Of a stretch of 64,000 nt of DNA, positions 50,060-59,106 are shown one piece after another. Origin of the DNA: Mycobacterium sp. 141 (GTDB lineage: Bacteria > Actinomycetota > Actinomycetes > Mycobacteriales > Mycobacteriaceae); contig NZ_KB908266.1 in NCBI RefSeq assembly GCF_000382405.1, positions 62,001-126,000 on the forward strand. The letters are read 5' to 3'. The notes under the pieces are model-generated. The model was not told where the DNA came from. It searched no databases and saw only the letters and a list, made by a program, of their open reading frames with translations. Position 1 is the first letter of the stretch; each line of letters starts with the position of its first letter. The translations under genes and the position numbers were made by a program.

Positions 50060-50097
50060 TGTACGTTTCACCAGACGTACATCAAATATAACGTACA
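50060..50097. promoter_or_regulatory. Candidate operator upstream of the ATPase operon
   Basis: TGTACGT at 50060-50066 and ACGTACA at 50075-50081 form an inverted repeat with an 8-bp spacer; ACGTACA recurs at 50091-50097. The three half-sites lie 15-16 bp apart within an AT-rich stretch just before the ATG at 50122, and between it and the divergent sfnG-like pseudogene. A repressor site that once served both genes is likely. Confidence 0.5.
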
Positions 50098-50121
50098 TCG
50101 GTACTAACGTAGACTTGGACC

Positions 50122-51255
50122 ATGACCTGGCCGATCCGACCGATGACCCTGGTCGTGGGCGGTATCGTGCCGCCGGCGAACGTCGTCGGCCGGGTCCGTG
50201 AAGAGCAGGAGATCCTCGCGAGCCTGCCCGACGGTGGCGCGGCGCTGGTCGGAGACCGGCGGCACGGCAAGACGTCGTTGGCGCGGCTCGTCGCGCATAC
50301 CGCTCGCCAGCAGGGACTGACAGTCGTCTCGGTCAGCGCCGAACGCCAGACCTACGCCGAGTTTGTCACCGCGTTGGCGGGCGAGTTGGGCCGCGTCGAC
50401 AATGCCTTGCGTCAGGAAGTCGAACGGTGGAAGGTCGCGTTCGTCACCGGACCGATCCGCTTCGAACGAACCCACGCCGAGGCCGCCCTAGATGATCTGC
50501 TGCAGCGCGCCGTGAGCCGCGCCGAGCGTGGACCGCTGGTGCTGTTCATCGACGAAGTCACCGTGCTGGCGCGCAACCTGGAACGCGAGAAGCCCGGCGG
50601 CGGCGACGCATTCCTGCACCTGCTGCGCCGCTTCCGACAGGACAACACCGGTCGGCTGGCCACCGTTCTCTCGGGATCGATTGGCTTTCACCATGTTTCG
50701 GAAGATGCACTGAGCTCGGTGAACGACATCCGCAAAGTCACAGTGGGGCCGATCCGCCATGACCATGCCACCTATCTGGCCGAATGTCTGCTGCTCGGCG
50801 CACAGGCCGCCGTCACGGACCGCCACCTGGTTGCCGAATCCATTGCGGCCACAGCCGAGAATGTGCCGTACTACATCCAGCATCTGGTCGCGGCCTCGGC
50901 ACAGGTCGGACCGGTCCGGCCCGACCAGATACCTGCGCTGCTGCGGGCTGCCGTCATCGACCCGCATGACCCGTGGGATCTGCGGCACTACCGGGACCGG
51001 CTACGCAGCTACTACGGCGACGACGCCGCAGCCATCGCCAATCTGCTCGACATCTACGCCCACGCCGAACGCCCGTTGAGTGTCGACGCCGCAGCGCACC
51101 TTCTGCAGTCCGAAGGATCACCGATCCGAGACCGCGATCAACTGGTGTCGTTCATCGAACGCCTCGAGCAGGATCACTATCTACGGCGGGTCGGCGACGA
51201 CGACTGCTTCGCGTCGGGTCTGGTGCAGGCCGCGTGGCTGGCCATGCGGCGATGA
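50122..51255 (+). CDS. P-loop ATPase, first of a two-gene ATPase operon
   Basis: A 377-residue cytosolic NTPase. Walker A is GDRRHGKTSL (44-53), Walker B is LVLFIDEVTVL (about 137-147), and a sensor-like LSGSIGF lies near 190. The C-terminal third is helical and contains HYLRRV-type winged-helix-like sequence (LVSFIERLEQDHYLRRVGDDDCF). It resembles ATPase_2/STAND-like ATPases of archaeal and bacterial origin rather than AAA+ unfoldases. The stop overlaps the second ATPase start (ATGA). No recognised effector domain is attached. Function unknown; DNA- or signal-linked switching is possible. Confidence 0.72.
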   Translation: MTWPIRPMTLVVGGIVPPANVVGRVREEQEILASLPDGGAALVGDRRHGKTSLARLVAHTARQQGLTVVSVSAERQTYAEFVTALAGELGRVDNALRQEVERWKVAFVTGPIRFERTHAEAALDDLLQRAVSRAERGPLVLFIDEVTVLARNLEREKPGGGDAFLHLLRRFRQDNTGRLATVLSGSIGFHHVSEDALSSVNDIRKVTVGPIRHDHATYLAECLLLGAQAAVTDRHLVAESIAATAENVPYYIQHLVAASAQVGPVRPDQIPALLRAAVIDPHDPWDLRHYRDRLRSYYGDDAAAIANLLDIYAHAERPLSVDAAAHLLQSEGSPIRDRDQLVSFIERLEQDHYLRRVGDDDCFASGLVQAAWLAMRR

Positions 51256-52343
51256 GCGAGCGCGCGAAAGGCTACAAACCCGTGAGTCTTCCGCTGTTCA
51301 CCCCGGCCGCGGTCGACCCGGCCGAACTCGACACGCACACCGTCGGGCGGTCGGCATTGCTGTCGCGGCTCACCGAACGGATCACCGGCGCGGTCCGCGA
51401 CGGCTCCCGTCCGCACACGTTGCTGATCGGTCCGCGCGGCAGCGGCAAGACGCACACGCTGCACGTCGTGGTCCACCGTGCACTGGCCGATCATGACGCG
51501 GCGAAAAATACGCTCCCACTGATACTTCCGGAAGACTCGCTGGCGATCGGTAACTACGGTGACCTTCTGGTCGAACTCATCCGGCCGTATCGTCCCGATG
51601 CGCGAGAACTGCGCAACGACGTCATCGGACTGGAGCGCGGCATTCTCGATCTGGCCGAGGGCCGAATGATCCTGGTCGCGGTCGAGAACCTGGACCGGGT
51701 GTTCGAGGCCATCGGCGAGGCCGGTCAGGGCAGCCTGCGGGCGTGGGTCGAAACATCAACCGCCGTCATGCTTTTCGGCACGGCTCCGGCCCTGTTCCCG
51801 GCCGTCGCATCGCGCACCCACCCGTGGTACGGCTCGTTCATCGTCGAGGAGCTACCTGACCTGACAGCCGATGAGGGCGCCCAGATCATCGCGCCGGCAG
51901 GCGAACTCGCCGACTACCTCCACACCCCCGAGGGACGGGACCGGCTTGCCGCCATCGAACGGTTGATCGGCGGCTCACCGCGCCTGTGGCAGATGGTCGC
52001 CGACGTCGTCGACGTACCGGCACTGCAGGCGTGGGAGCCGGTGGTGGCCGCGCTTCTCGACCGGCTCGCCCCGTCGTACCAGCAGCGGCTGTGGCAATTG
52101 CCGACCGGCGAGCAGCGCCTGGTGGTCGAACTCGCGCGCGGCGAAGGCGCCCGGACCGTGTCCGACCTCGCTGCCGCCGTGGGTGTTTCGAACCAGACCG
52201 CATCGGCCGCGCTGGGCCGGCTTGCCACCGGCCGGTGGGTGGTCGGTGCGAAATCGGACGAGGGCGACCGCCGCGCCACGTGGTACGACCTGAGCGATCC
52301 ACTGCTGCGTCGTGTCGTGCAGTACCGCGACAGGCGCGTTTGA
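51252..52343 (+). CDS. P-loop ATPase with C-terminal winged helix, second of the pair
   Basis: A 363-residue protein from ATG 51252. Walker A is GPRGSGKTHT near 54-63, the Walker B strand is MILVAVENLDRV (Glu-Asn in place of Asp-Glu/Asp), and a sensor-like MLFGTAPALFP follows. Residues about 290-355 form a MarR-like winged helix (RTVSDLAAAVGVSNQTASAALGRLATGRWVVG, then RRATWYDLSDPLLRRVVQYR). The atypical Walker B suggests altered hydrolysis. It is coupled to the first ATPase. Together they could form a sensing or transcription-linked switch; I could not name a known system. Confidence 0.72.
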   Translation: MSERAKGYKPVSLPLFTPAAVDPAELDTHTVGRSALLSRLTERITGAVRDGSRPHTLLIGPRGSGKTHTLHVVVHRALADHDAAKNTLPLILPEDSLAIGNYGDLLVELIRPYRPDARELRNDVIGLERGILDLAEGRMILVAVENLDRVFEAIGEAGQGSLRAWVETSTAVMLFGTAPALFPAVASRTHPWYGSFIVEELPDLTADEGAQIIAPAGELADYLHTPEGRDRLAAIERLIGGSPRLWQMVADVVDVPALQAWEPVVAALLDRLAPSYQQRLWQLPTGEQRLVVELARGEGARTVSDLAAAVGVSNQTASAALGRLATGRWVVGAKSDEGDRRATWYDLSDPLLRRVVQYRDRRV

Positions 52344-52361
52344 CCCCGCCGGCGCCTTGAC

Positions 52362-52410
52362 GAACGTGTCACTTAGTGACACAGTTGAGCTGTCACTAAG
52401 TGACACGTTC
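52362..52410. promoter_or_regulatory. Double palindromic operator of the TetR gene
   Basis: Two near-identical 15-bp palindromes, TGTCACTTAGTGACA (52367-52381) and TGTCACTAAGTGACA (52391-52405), are themselves the arms of a 20-bp perfect inverted repeat (52362-52381 with 52391-52410). The array lies directly before the TetR start at 52416, so it is almost certainly an autoregulatory operator, possibly also a hairpin ending the ATPase operon. Confidence 0.8.
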
Positions 52411-52415
52411 GGGAG

Positions 52416-53039
52416 GTGAGGGCAATCGGCGAGAAGCAGGACCAGGCACGTCTGGCGGTGTCGCGCATCGCCTGCACCCTGTTCTGGGAACGAGGCGTGG
52501 CCGCAACCAGCGGTGACGACATCGCCGAGGCAGCAGGGCTCTCCACCCGCACGATCTGGCGCTACTTTCGCAGCAAGGAAAGTTGCGTCGAACCGCTGCT
52601 CGCCAAGTCGGCCGACCGGTTCCTGGCCAGTGCCCGGCGCTGGCCGCACGAGCTGTCGTTGTCCGAACACCTTGCGGCAGACAGCATTGCGCATCCGTTG
52701 TCACCGCAGGACATCCAGGACGAGCTCAGCGCGGTGCGGCTGGCCACCATGACGGCGGCCGATCCCGCGCTGCGCACGGCCTATCTCATGGTGCACGACC
52801 GGATGGAGCAGGGACTCATCCCGGTGATCGCGGACCGGCTGGGCCTGCCGGAAGACGATCTCACCGTGCGGCTGTGCGCGGCCGCCGTCACCGGGGCGTT
52901 CCGGGTCGTCGACGAGGACGTCAGCAAAGCGATCGTCGTCGACGGCAAGACCGTGAGCCAGGACGAGGCGCTCGCACTCATGGACCGGGCCATCCGGGAA
53001 GCCACCAACGGCCGGCTCGGCGGGCCGGTTACGTCATAA
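52416..53039 (+). CDS. TetR-family transcriptional regulator
   Basis: A 207-residue repressor. The N-terminal TetR DNA-binding domain is clear: RLAVSRIACTLFWERGVAATSGDDIAEAAGLSTRTIWRYFRSKESCV. The C-terminal ligand domain (LRTAYLMVHDRMEQGLIPVIADRLG, VRLCAAAVTGAFRVVDEDVSKAI) resembles regulators of efflux or catabolic genes. GTG at 52416 follows the double palindrome within 6 bp, suggesting a near-leaderless transcript repressed by its own product. Candidate targets are itself, the ATPase operon upstream and the S9 peptidase downstream. Confidence 0.92.
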   Translation: MRAIGEKQDQARLAVSRIACTLFWERGVAATSGDDIAEAAGLSTRTIWRYFRSKESCVEPLLAKSADRFLASARRWPHELSLSEHLAADSIAHPLSPQDIQDELSAVRLATMTAADPALRTAYLMVHDRMEQGLIPVIADRLGLPEDDLTVRLCAAAVTGAFRVVDEDVSKAIVVDGKTVSQDEALALMDRAIREATNGRLGGPVTS

Positions 53040-53121
53040 ACCCTTATCCCACAACCGAATACGCATCACGAGCCGACAACCGCAGGCCCGTCGAACAAGC
53101 CTGCCCAGCGAAAGGACCGCC

Positions 53122-54990
53122 ATGGCGCTACCCGAGCTCATCACCGTCGAGGATTTCTTCAGCCCACCCGTGCGCACCGCAGCGACCATCTCACCCGACG
53201 GCACCAAAATCGCCTATCTCGCGCCGCGGAAGAACCGGCTCAACGTGTGGATAGAGAACCTGGACGGGGACACCGAGGCTCAGTGCGTGACGGCCGACGA
53301 GACCCGCAGCGTGTACATCTACCGGTGGACCCCGGATTCGCGCCGGCTGCTCTACATGCAGGACACCGGCGGTGACGAGAACTGGCACATCTACCGCGTC
53401 GACCTCGACGATCCCGAGAGCCCGGCGGTCGATCTCACCCCGTTCCCCGGTGTGCGATCGGACTTCGACATTCTCAAGGGGCGTCCCGGCAAGGCGATGG
53501 TCCAGCTCAACAAGCGCAACCCTGAGCTCTTCGATGCCTACGAACTCGACATCGCCACCGGCGAACTCACGCTGCTCGCGGAGAATCCCGGCACCGTGAT
53601 CGGCTGGATGTGCAGCCAGCACGGCGACCTCTTCACCTCGGTGCTGACCGCCGACGGCGATGTCGAACTGTCGCAATGGGATACCGCCACCAAGGCGTTA
53701 CGACCCATCAAGACCTACGATGGCAGCGACTACCCGGTGGGCATCCATCCCGTGGCGATCACCCCTGACGGCACCGGCATGTGGCTCGGATCCAACCACG
53801 GCACCGACCGGACCAGGCTGGCCCGCCTCGATGTCGCCACCGGCGTGGAAACGGAGGTGGACAGTCACCCGTCGCTCGACCTGGCGGCGCAGATGGTGCT
53901 GCCGTCACCGCTGATCCTCAGCCAGCGCACGGGCGAACTGATCGGGGCGCGCTACTACGGTGACCGCCAGGTGATTCATGCGCTGGACGCGGATTTCGCT
54001 GCGGTGCTGCAAAACCTGACTCAGCTCGGTGACGGTGATCTCGGTGTGATCTCGTCCGACAGCAGCGGACGACGCTGGGTCGTCAACTTCATGCATGACC
54101 GCGACCCCTACGTAACATATTTCTACGACCACACCACGGGCGAGAGCCGAATGCTGTTCCGGCCGCACCCCAATCTGAACCCTGATGCACTGGCCCCGAT
54201 GAAACCGGTCACCATCACCTCGCGCGACGGGCTGGATCTGCATTCGTATCTGACACTGCCAGTCGGGATCGACCCGGTGGACCTGCCGTTGGTGCTGCTG
54301 GTGCACGGCGGTCCGTGGTCACGCGACTGCTGGGCCTACCAGCCGGACGTGCAGATGCTGGCCAATCGCGGAAATGCGGTGCTGCAGGTCAACTTTCGCG
54401 GGTCCACCGGCTACGGCAAGGCTTTCACCAAGGCGGCCATCGGGGAGTTCGCAGGCAAGATGCACGACGATCTGATCGATGCGGTCGACTGGGCCGTCAA
54501 GCAGGGCTACGCCGATCGCGACCGGGTGGCCATCTTCGGTGGCTCCTACGGCGGCTACGCAGCGCTCGTCGGCGTCACGTTCACGCCGGACGTCTTCGCC
54601 GCGGCCATCGACTACGTCGGGATCTCCAGTCTCGCGAACTTCATGCGCACCCTGCCGAACGTGGCCCGGCCGTTCCTCGCCACCAATTGGCACATGTACG
54701 TCGGCGACCCGAGCGACCCGAAGCAGGAGGCCGACATGCTGGCCCGCTCCCCAATCACAAAGGTCGACCAGATACGTACGCCGCTGCTGGTTGTCCAGGG
54801 CGCCAACGACTCCCGCGTCGTGCAAGCCGAATCCGACAACCTCGTGGCGGCACTGCGCAAGCGCGGGGTCGCCGTCGAATACCTGGTCAAGGACGACGAG
54901 GGGCACGGATTCCTCAACCCCGACAACCAGATCGACATGTACCACGCCGTCGAACGCTTCCTCGCCGAGCACCTGGGCGGTCGCGTTTAG
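53122..54990 (+). CDS. S9-family (prolyl oligopeptidase) serine peptidase
   Basis: A 622-residue peptidase. The N-terminal half is a beta-propeller with repeated blade strands (ISPDGTKIAYLAPRKNRLNVW, YRWTPDSRRLLYMQD). The C-terminal alpha/beta hydrolase domain has HGGPWSRDCW, GSTGYGKAF, catalytic Ser in GGSYGGY (about 473), Asp in GANDSRV (about 562) and His in EGHGF (about 594). No signal peptide, so it is cytoplasmic. It hydrolyses short peptides, perhaps acyl-aminoacyl types. AAAGGA precedes the ATG. Confidence 0.93.
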   Translation: MALPELITVEDFFSPPVRTAATISPDGTKIAYLAPRKNRLNVWIENLDGDTEAQCVTADETRSVYIYRWTPDSRRLLYMQDTGGDENWHIYRVDLDDPESPAVDLTPFPGVRSDFDILKGRPGKAMVQLNKRNPELFDAYELDIATGELTLLAENPGTVIGWMCSQHGDLFTSVLTADGDVELSQWDTATKALRPIKTYDGSDYPVGIHPVAITPDGTGMWLGSNHGTDRTRLARLDVATGVETEVDSHPSLDLAAQMVLPSPLILSQRTGELIGARYYGDRQVIHALDADFAAVLQNLTQLGDGDLGVISSDSSGRRWVVNFMHDRDPYVTYFYDHTTGESRMLFRPHPNLNPDALAPMKPVTITSRDGLDLHSYLTLPVGIDPVDLPLVLLVHGGPWSRDCWAYQPDVQMLANRGNAVLQVNFRGSTGYGKAFTKAAIGEFAGKMHDDLIDAVDWAVKQGYADRDRVAIFGGSYGGYAALVGVTFTPDVFAAAIDYVGISSLANFMRTLPNVARPFLATNWHMYVGDPSDPKQEADMLARSPITKVDQIRTPLLVVQGANDSRVVQAESDNLVAALRKRGVAVEYLVKDDEGHGFLNPDNQIDMYHAVERFLAEHLGGRV

Positions 54991-54994
54991 CTGC

Positions 54995-55052
54995 CGAGCA
55001 GACGTGAATGTCCCCGACACGCCGGGCGTGCGGGGACATTCGCGTCTGCTCG
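54995..55052. terminator. Bidirectional hairpin between the S9 peptidase and sucD
   Basis: A 25-bp near-perfect stem: CGAGCAGACGTGAATGTCCC and onward (54995-55020) pairs with 55028-55052, with one G-T pair and one bulge, loop GCCGGGC. It sits between convergent genes and shares CGAGCAGACG with the hairpin at 23929-23985. Confidence 0.8.
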
Positions 55053-55062
55053 CGGGAGGAAA

Positions 55063-55962
55063 TCAGCCCTCGAGGATGGCGCGGGCCAATGCGGCGGTCT
55101 CCGACGGAGTCTTGCCGACCTTCACACCGGCGGCCTCCAGGGCCTCCTTCTTGGCGGCGGCGGTGCCCGACGAGCCCGACACGATGGCGCCGGCGTGGCC
55201 CATGGTCTTGCCCTCCGGCGCGGTGAAGCCCGCGACGTAGCCGACGACCGGCTTGGTGACATTGGCCTTGATGTAGTCGGCGGCACGCTCTTCGGCGTCG
55301 CCGCCGATCTCGCCGATCATCACGATGACCTTGGTCTCGGGATCCTTCTCGAACGCCGCGATGGCGTCGATGTGAGTGGTACCGATGACCGGGTCGCCGC
55401 CGATACCGATGGCGGTCGAGAAGCCCAGATCGCGCAGCTCGTACATCATCTGGTAGGTCAGCGTGCCCGACTTCGACACCAGGCCGATCGGGCCCTTGCC
55501 GGTGATGTTGTTCGGTGTGATGCCGACCAGCGACTCACCGGGGGTGATGATGCCCGGGCAGTTGGGGCCGATGATGCGAGTCTTCTGCCCCTTATCGACG
55601 TTGTATGCCCACGCATAAGCGCTGTCCTGCACCGGGATTCCCTCGGTGATGACCACCAGCAACGGGATCTCGGCGTCGATGGCCTCGATGATGGCGTCCT
55701 TGCAGAAGGCCGGCGGCACGAAGGCGATCGACACGTCGGCGCCGGTCTCCTTCATGGCCTCGGCGACCGATGCGAACACCGGTAAATCGACGCTTTGACC
55801 CTCTTTATTCACGTGGGCCACCTTGGTGCCGGCCTTGCGCGCATTGACGCCGCCGACGACCTGCGTGCCTGCCTTGAGCATCAGAGCCGTGTGCTTGGTG
55901 CCTTCACCACCGGTGATGCCCTGGACGATGACCTTGCTGTCTTTGTTCAGAAAAATCGACAT
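55063..55962 (-). CDS. sucD: Succinyl-CoA synthetase alpha subunit
   Basis: A 299-residue subunit carrying the phospho-histidine. It has [20 protein letters not shown], the CoA-binding [32 protein letters not shown], and active-site [21 protein letters not shown] with His. It acts in the TCA cycle with SucC, coupling succinyl-CoA to nucleotide triphosphate formation. It starts 13 bp after sucC. Confidence 0.98.
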   Translation of the reverse strand: MSIFLNKDSKVIVQGITGGEGTKHTALMLKAGTQVVGGVNARKAGTKVAHVNKEGQSVDLPVFASVAEAMKETGADVSIAFVPPAFCKDAIIEAIDAEIPLLVVITEGIPVQDSAYAWAYNVDKGQKTRIIGPNCPGIITPGESLVGITPNNITGKGPIGLVSKSGTLTYQMMYELRDLGFSTAIGIGGDPVIGTTHIDAIAAFEKDPETKVIVMIGEIGGDAEERAADYIKANVTKPVVGYVAGFTAPEGKTMGHAGAIVSGSSGTAAAKKEALEAAGVKVGKTPSETAALARAILEG

Positions 55963-55974
55963 ATCAAGTGTCCC

Positions 55975-57138
55975 TTACTTGTTCGCCAGCTCGGCGGCCT
56001 TGTCGGCACCGGCGTCCATGGTCTCGGCCTGGATGACCAGGGGGTGATTGGCCTCGGCGAGGATGCGGCGGCCCTCTTCGACGTTGTTGCCGTCGAGACG
56101 GACGACGAGCGGTTTGTTGGCCTCGTCGCCGAGGATCTGCAGCGCCTTGACGATGCCGTTGGCCACCGCGTCACACGCGGTGATGCCACCGAACACGTTG
56201 ACGAACACGCTCTTGACCTGGCTGTCGTTCAGGATCACATCGAGCCCGGCGGCCATCACCTCGGCCGAGGCGCCACCACCGATGTCGAGGAAGTTGGCGG
56301 GCTTGACGCCGCCGTGCTTCTCACCAGCGTAAGCGACGACGTCGAGCGTCGACATGACCAGGCCCGCGCCGTTGCCGATGATGCCGACCGCACCGTCGAG
56401 CTTGACGTAGTTGAGGTCGTTCTCCTTGGCCTTGAGCTCGAGCGGATCGGTCGCGTCCTTGTCCTCGAACTCGGCGTGGTCGGGATGGCGGAAGTCGGCG
56501 TTGCCGTCGAGGGTGACCTTGCCGTCCAGCGCCAGAATCTGGTCATCCGGCGTCCGGACGAGCGGATTGACCTCGACCAGGGTGGCGTCCTCGGCGACGA
56601 AGACCTCCCACAGCTTCTGGATGGTTACCGCGGCCGCGTCGAGCACCTCGGCGGGCAGGTGGCCCTGCTCGGCGATCGACCGGGCGAATGCGAGGTCCAC
56701 GCCTTTGACGGCGTCGACGGGCACCTTGGCGAGCCGCTCAGGCTTGGTGGCGGCGACTTCCTCGATCTCCATGCCGCCCTCGACCGAGCACATGGCCAGG
56801 TAGGTGCGGTTGGCGCGGTCCAGCAGGAACGAGATGTAGTACTCCTCGGCGATGTCGCTCGCCTCGGCGACCAGCAGCTTCTTGACGATGTGGCCCTTGA
56901 TGTCCAGGCCGAGGATGTTCTGCGCGTGGGTGAACGCGTCGTCCGGCGTGGCCGCGTACTTGACGCCGCCGGCCTTGCCGCGACCGCCGACCTTGACCTG
57001 CGCCTTGATCATGACGGGCTTGCCGATCTCCTCGGCAATGGCCTTGGCATCTGCGGCGTTGTCGGTGACCCGGCCCGCCGAGGTGGGTACGTTGTGCCTG
57101 GCGAACAGTTCTTTCGCCTGGTATTCAAAAAGGTCCAT
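55975..57138 (-). CDS. sucC: Succinyl-CoA synthetase beta subunit
   Basis: A 387-residue ATP-grasp subunit beginning [18 protein letters not shown], with [24 protein letters not shown], the metal-binding [17 protein letters not shown] and [14 protein letters not shown], ending [12 protein letters not shown] and [14 protein letters not shown]. It leads the sucCD operon. The divergent M23 gene shares its 314-bp upstream region, which holds a CRP-like site. Confidence 0.98.
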   Translation of the reverse strand: MDLFEYQAKELFARHNVPTSAGRVTDNAADAKAIAEEIGKPVMIKAQVKVGGRGKAGGVKYAATPDDAFTHAQNILGLDIKGHIVKKLLVAEASDIAEEYYISFLLDRANRTYLAMCSVEGGMEIEEVAATKPERLAKVPVDAVKGVDLAFARSIAEQGHLPAEVLDAAAVTIQKLWEVFVAEDATLVEVNPLVRTPDDQILALDGKVTLDGNADFRHPDHAEFEDKDATDPLELKAKENDLNYVKLDGAVGIIGNGAGLVMSTLDVVAYAGEKHGGVKPANFLDIGGGASAEVMAAGLDVILNDSQVKSVFVNVFGGITACDAVANGIVKALQILGDEANKPLVVRLDGNNVEEGRRILAEANHPLVIQAETMDAGADKAAELANK

Positions 57139-57452
57139 GTGCTTCCTCTATGAGGCGGTATCTGTCTGCGTTGACTTCGAAGCTGCCCGGTCTGGAGTAT
57201 GTCTGACGGGCCCGTGGGCACTGTATCCATCACCGCGTGAGCGGCAACCACCGTCTGCCGACGATGTGGTATATCTCACCGGCTCCTAGCGGTGATACAG
57301 GTCACATTCTGCAGCGGAATGGCCGGATGAGTTGCCACCATCATTGGGATTTGGTTAACGTGCCTCTGGTCCAGATCACGCTGAGGTCACGACGAGAAGG
57401 ATTTCCGGGGTTGTCGCACCATCGTTCGTCCGTATCTCCCGCAGGGGTATCG
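57139..57452. promoter_or_regulatory. Divergent promoter region of sucCD and the M23 peptidase gene
   Basis: 314 bp between the two starts. A CRP-like palindrome, GGTGATACAGGTCACA (57291-57306), matches the TGTGA-N6-TCACA consensus at 9 of 10 fixed positions. A long leader to the M23 gene follows. I looked for a ydaO-type riboswitch, common before actinobacterial cell-wall hydrolase genes, and could not see its conserved core. Confidence 0.55.
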
Positions 57453-58490
57453 ATGAACGCTCGCGACCGGAAAAATGCGTCGACCGGCCGCCTGGACGCC
57501 GCCGAGATCACCGACATCATCCCGTTCAACGAGTTCGGAAAGCTCTCCGACCTGGAGTTTGACAGCTCTGGTGCGTTTGACCGGGAATCCCGGGTAATTC
57601 ACGCCCCTGAACTCGACGACCTGCACGACACCGATGATCTGATCTCGGCCCGGCTGGCCGTCCCGTCCGAATTCCGCGCCGAAGCCGGCAGCGATCGCAG
57701 CTCCAGCCACGCTTACCGCGACAGCCACACCGATATGAGCGACGGCAACGCCGCCACCGACATCATCGACATGAGCCCCCGCCGCGGCGCCCATCGCAAG
57801 GAAACCCCGGGCCCGGTCAAGAGCCGCCTGCTGATCGCCGCCATGGCCGCCGGCGCCACCGCCGCGGGGGCCTACTCGTTGACCAGCGGCACGCAGGCGA
57901 GCGCCGACGACACCATCGTCGCCTCGGGCCTCAGCACCGCACGCAACGCCACCACCGGCTCGGTGGACGGCATGCAGATCGTGACGGTCGCCGCGAACAA
58001 CACCTCGACCGTGCACGCCGAGGAAATCACCAAGGCCGCCGCGTTCGCCCAGGAGCGTGCCGAGCGTGAGGCCCGGCTGTCCCGCCCGCTGTTCGTGATG
58101 CCCACCAAGGGTTTCGTGTGGACCTCGACCTTCGGCTACCGCTGGGGTGTCCTGCACGCCGGCATCGACTTGGCAAGCCCGATCGGTACCCCGATCGTGG
58201 CCGTCGCCGACGGTGTGGTGACCGATGTGGGCCCGACAGCTGGTTACGGGGCCTGGGTCAAACTGCGCCACGCGGACGGCACCGTGACGCTGTACGGCCA
58301 CATCAACACCTGGCTCGTCAGCGTCGGTCAGCGCGTCATGGCCGGCGACCAGATCGCCACCGTCGGCAACCGAGGTAACTCGACCGGTCCGCACCTGCAC
58401 TTCGAAGTTCTGCTCAACGGCACGCAGCGCATCGACCCGGTGCCGTGGCTGGCGCAGCGCGGGCTCAGCCCGGGCAACTATGTTGGCTGA
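57453..58490 (+). CDS. M23-family peptidoglycan endopeptidase, membrane-anchored
   Basis: A 345-residue protein from ATG 57453. The N-terminal 110 residues are charged and cytoplasmic-looking, a TM/signal segment lies at about 128-150 (LLIAAMAAGATAAGAYSL), a helical stalk follows, and the LytM domain starts near 220 with HAGIDLASPIGTPIVAVADG. Zinc ligands are His and Asp of HAGID and the HLH of GPHLHFEV (about 312), with the catalytic HINTW His. It resembles Rv0950c. It likely cleaves cross-links in peptidoglycan. The next gene starts immediately after its stop. Confidence 0.9.
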   Translation: MNARDRKNASTGRLDAAEITDIIPFNEFGKLSDLEFDSSGAFDRESRVIHAPELDDLHDTDDLISARLAVPSEFRAEAGSDRSSSHAYRDSHTDMSDGNAATDIIDMSPRRGAHRKETPGPVKSRLLIAAMAAGATAAGAYSLTSGTQASADDTIVASGLSTARNATTGSVDGMQIVTVAANNTSTVHAEEITKAAAFAQERAEREARLSRPLFVMPTKGFVWTSTFGYRWGVLHAGIDLASPIGTPIVAVADGVVTDVGPTAGYGAWVKLRHADGTVTLYGHINTWLVSVGQRVMAGDQIATVGNRGNSTGPHLHFEVLLNGTQRIDPVPWLAQRGLSPGNYVG

Positions 58491-59096
58491 GTGAGCGACG
58501 CCGCCGACAACAGAGCCTCACCCGGCCGGTCCGACGACCACACTCGCATCATCCGGCGCCATCCGACTGGCGCCATCCCTACGGCAGCTGACGCCGAACC
58601 CGCCACCAGCCTGATCGGCCGTCCCGCAGGCGCAGACCCTCGCGCCGCAGGCGATGCGCAGGCACAGACCCGCTACGTTCCCCGCGCGCGGCCGGTGACG
58701 ATTCCCCGCAACTCCGCAGGCGCCAATCCCCGTTCATCCGTCGCAGCCGCAACGGCGAGCATCCTCAGCGGTTGGGCCACCGCCATGATCGCCACAGACC
58801 TGATCGCCGGGTGGTGGCACAGCGACCGGTTGTTCTGCGTGGCGATCGGTTTCCTCACCGCGATCTCCTCCGCGGCCACCATCAGCGGGCTGATCTCTCT
58901 GTTGCTGCGCCGACGCACGGGCCCGCTGCTGATCGTCGTCGGCTCGATCATCGGGCTGCTCATCTTCGGCAGCCTCTTCATCGCGGGTGCCAAGCTCCAT
59001 CCCGTGGTGTACGCGATGCCGGTACTGCCGGCCGCCGCGATCGTCCTCACGCTGCTGCCGTCGACCCGGCGGTGGGGTGCCGGTCCGCGAAGCTGA
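58491..59096 (+). CDS. Membrane protein with disordered N-terminus
   Basis: A 201-residue protein. GTG at 58491 follows the M23 stop with no gap, so the two are one operon. Residues 1-78 are hydrophilic, rich in Ala/Arg/Pro/Thr; four TM helices occupy about 82-190 (ATASILSGWATAMIATDLIAG, AIGFLTAISSAATISGLISLLL, LLIVVGSIIGLLIFGSLFIAG, VVYAMPVLPAAAIVLTLLP). No family recognised; linkage suggests a role with the peptidase or in envelope upkeep. Confidence 0.75.
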   Translation: MSDAADNRASPGRSDDHTRIIRRHPTGAIPTAADAEPATSLIGRPAGADPRAAGDAQAQTRYVPRARPVTIPRNSAGANPRSSVAAATASILSGWATAMIATDLIAGWWHSDRLFCVAIGFLTAISSAATISGLISLLLRRRTGPLLIVVGSIIGLLIFGSLFIAGAKLHPVVYAMPVLPAAAIVLTLLPSTRRWGAGPRS

Positions 59097-59106
59097 GGTG
59101 CGCCGT

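Noticed and set aside
57139..57452. ydaO-type c-di-AMP riboswitch before the M23 gene
   Set aside because: Expected conserved core segments are not recognisable; only a CRP-like site is supported.
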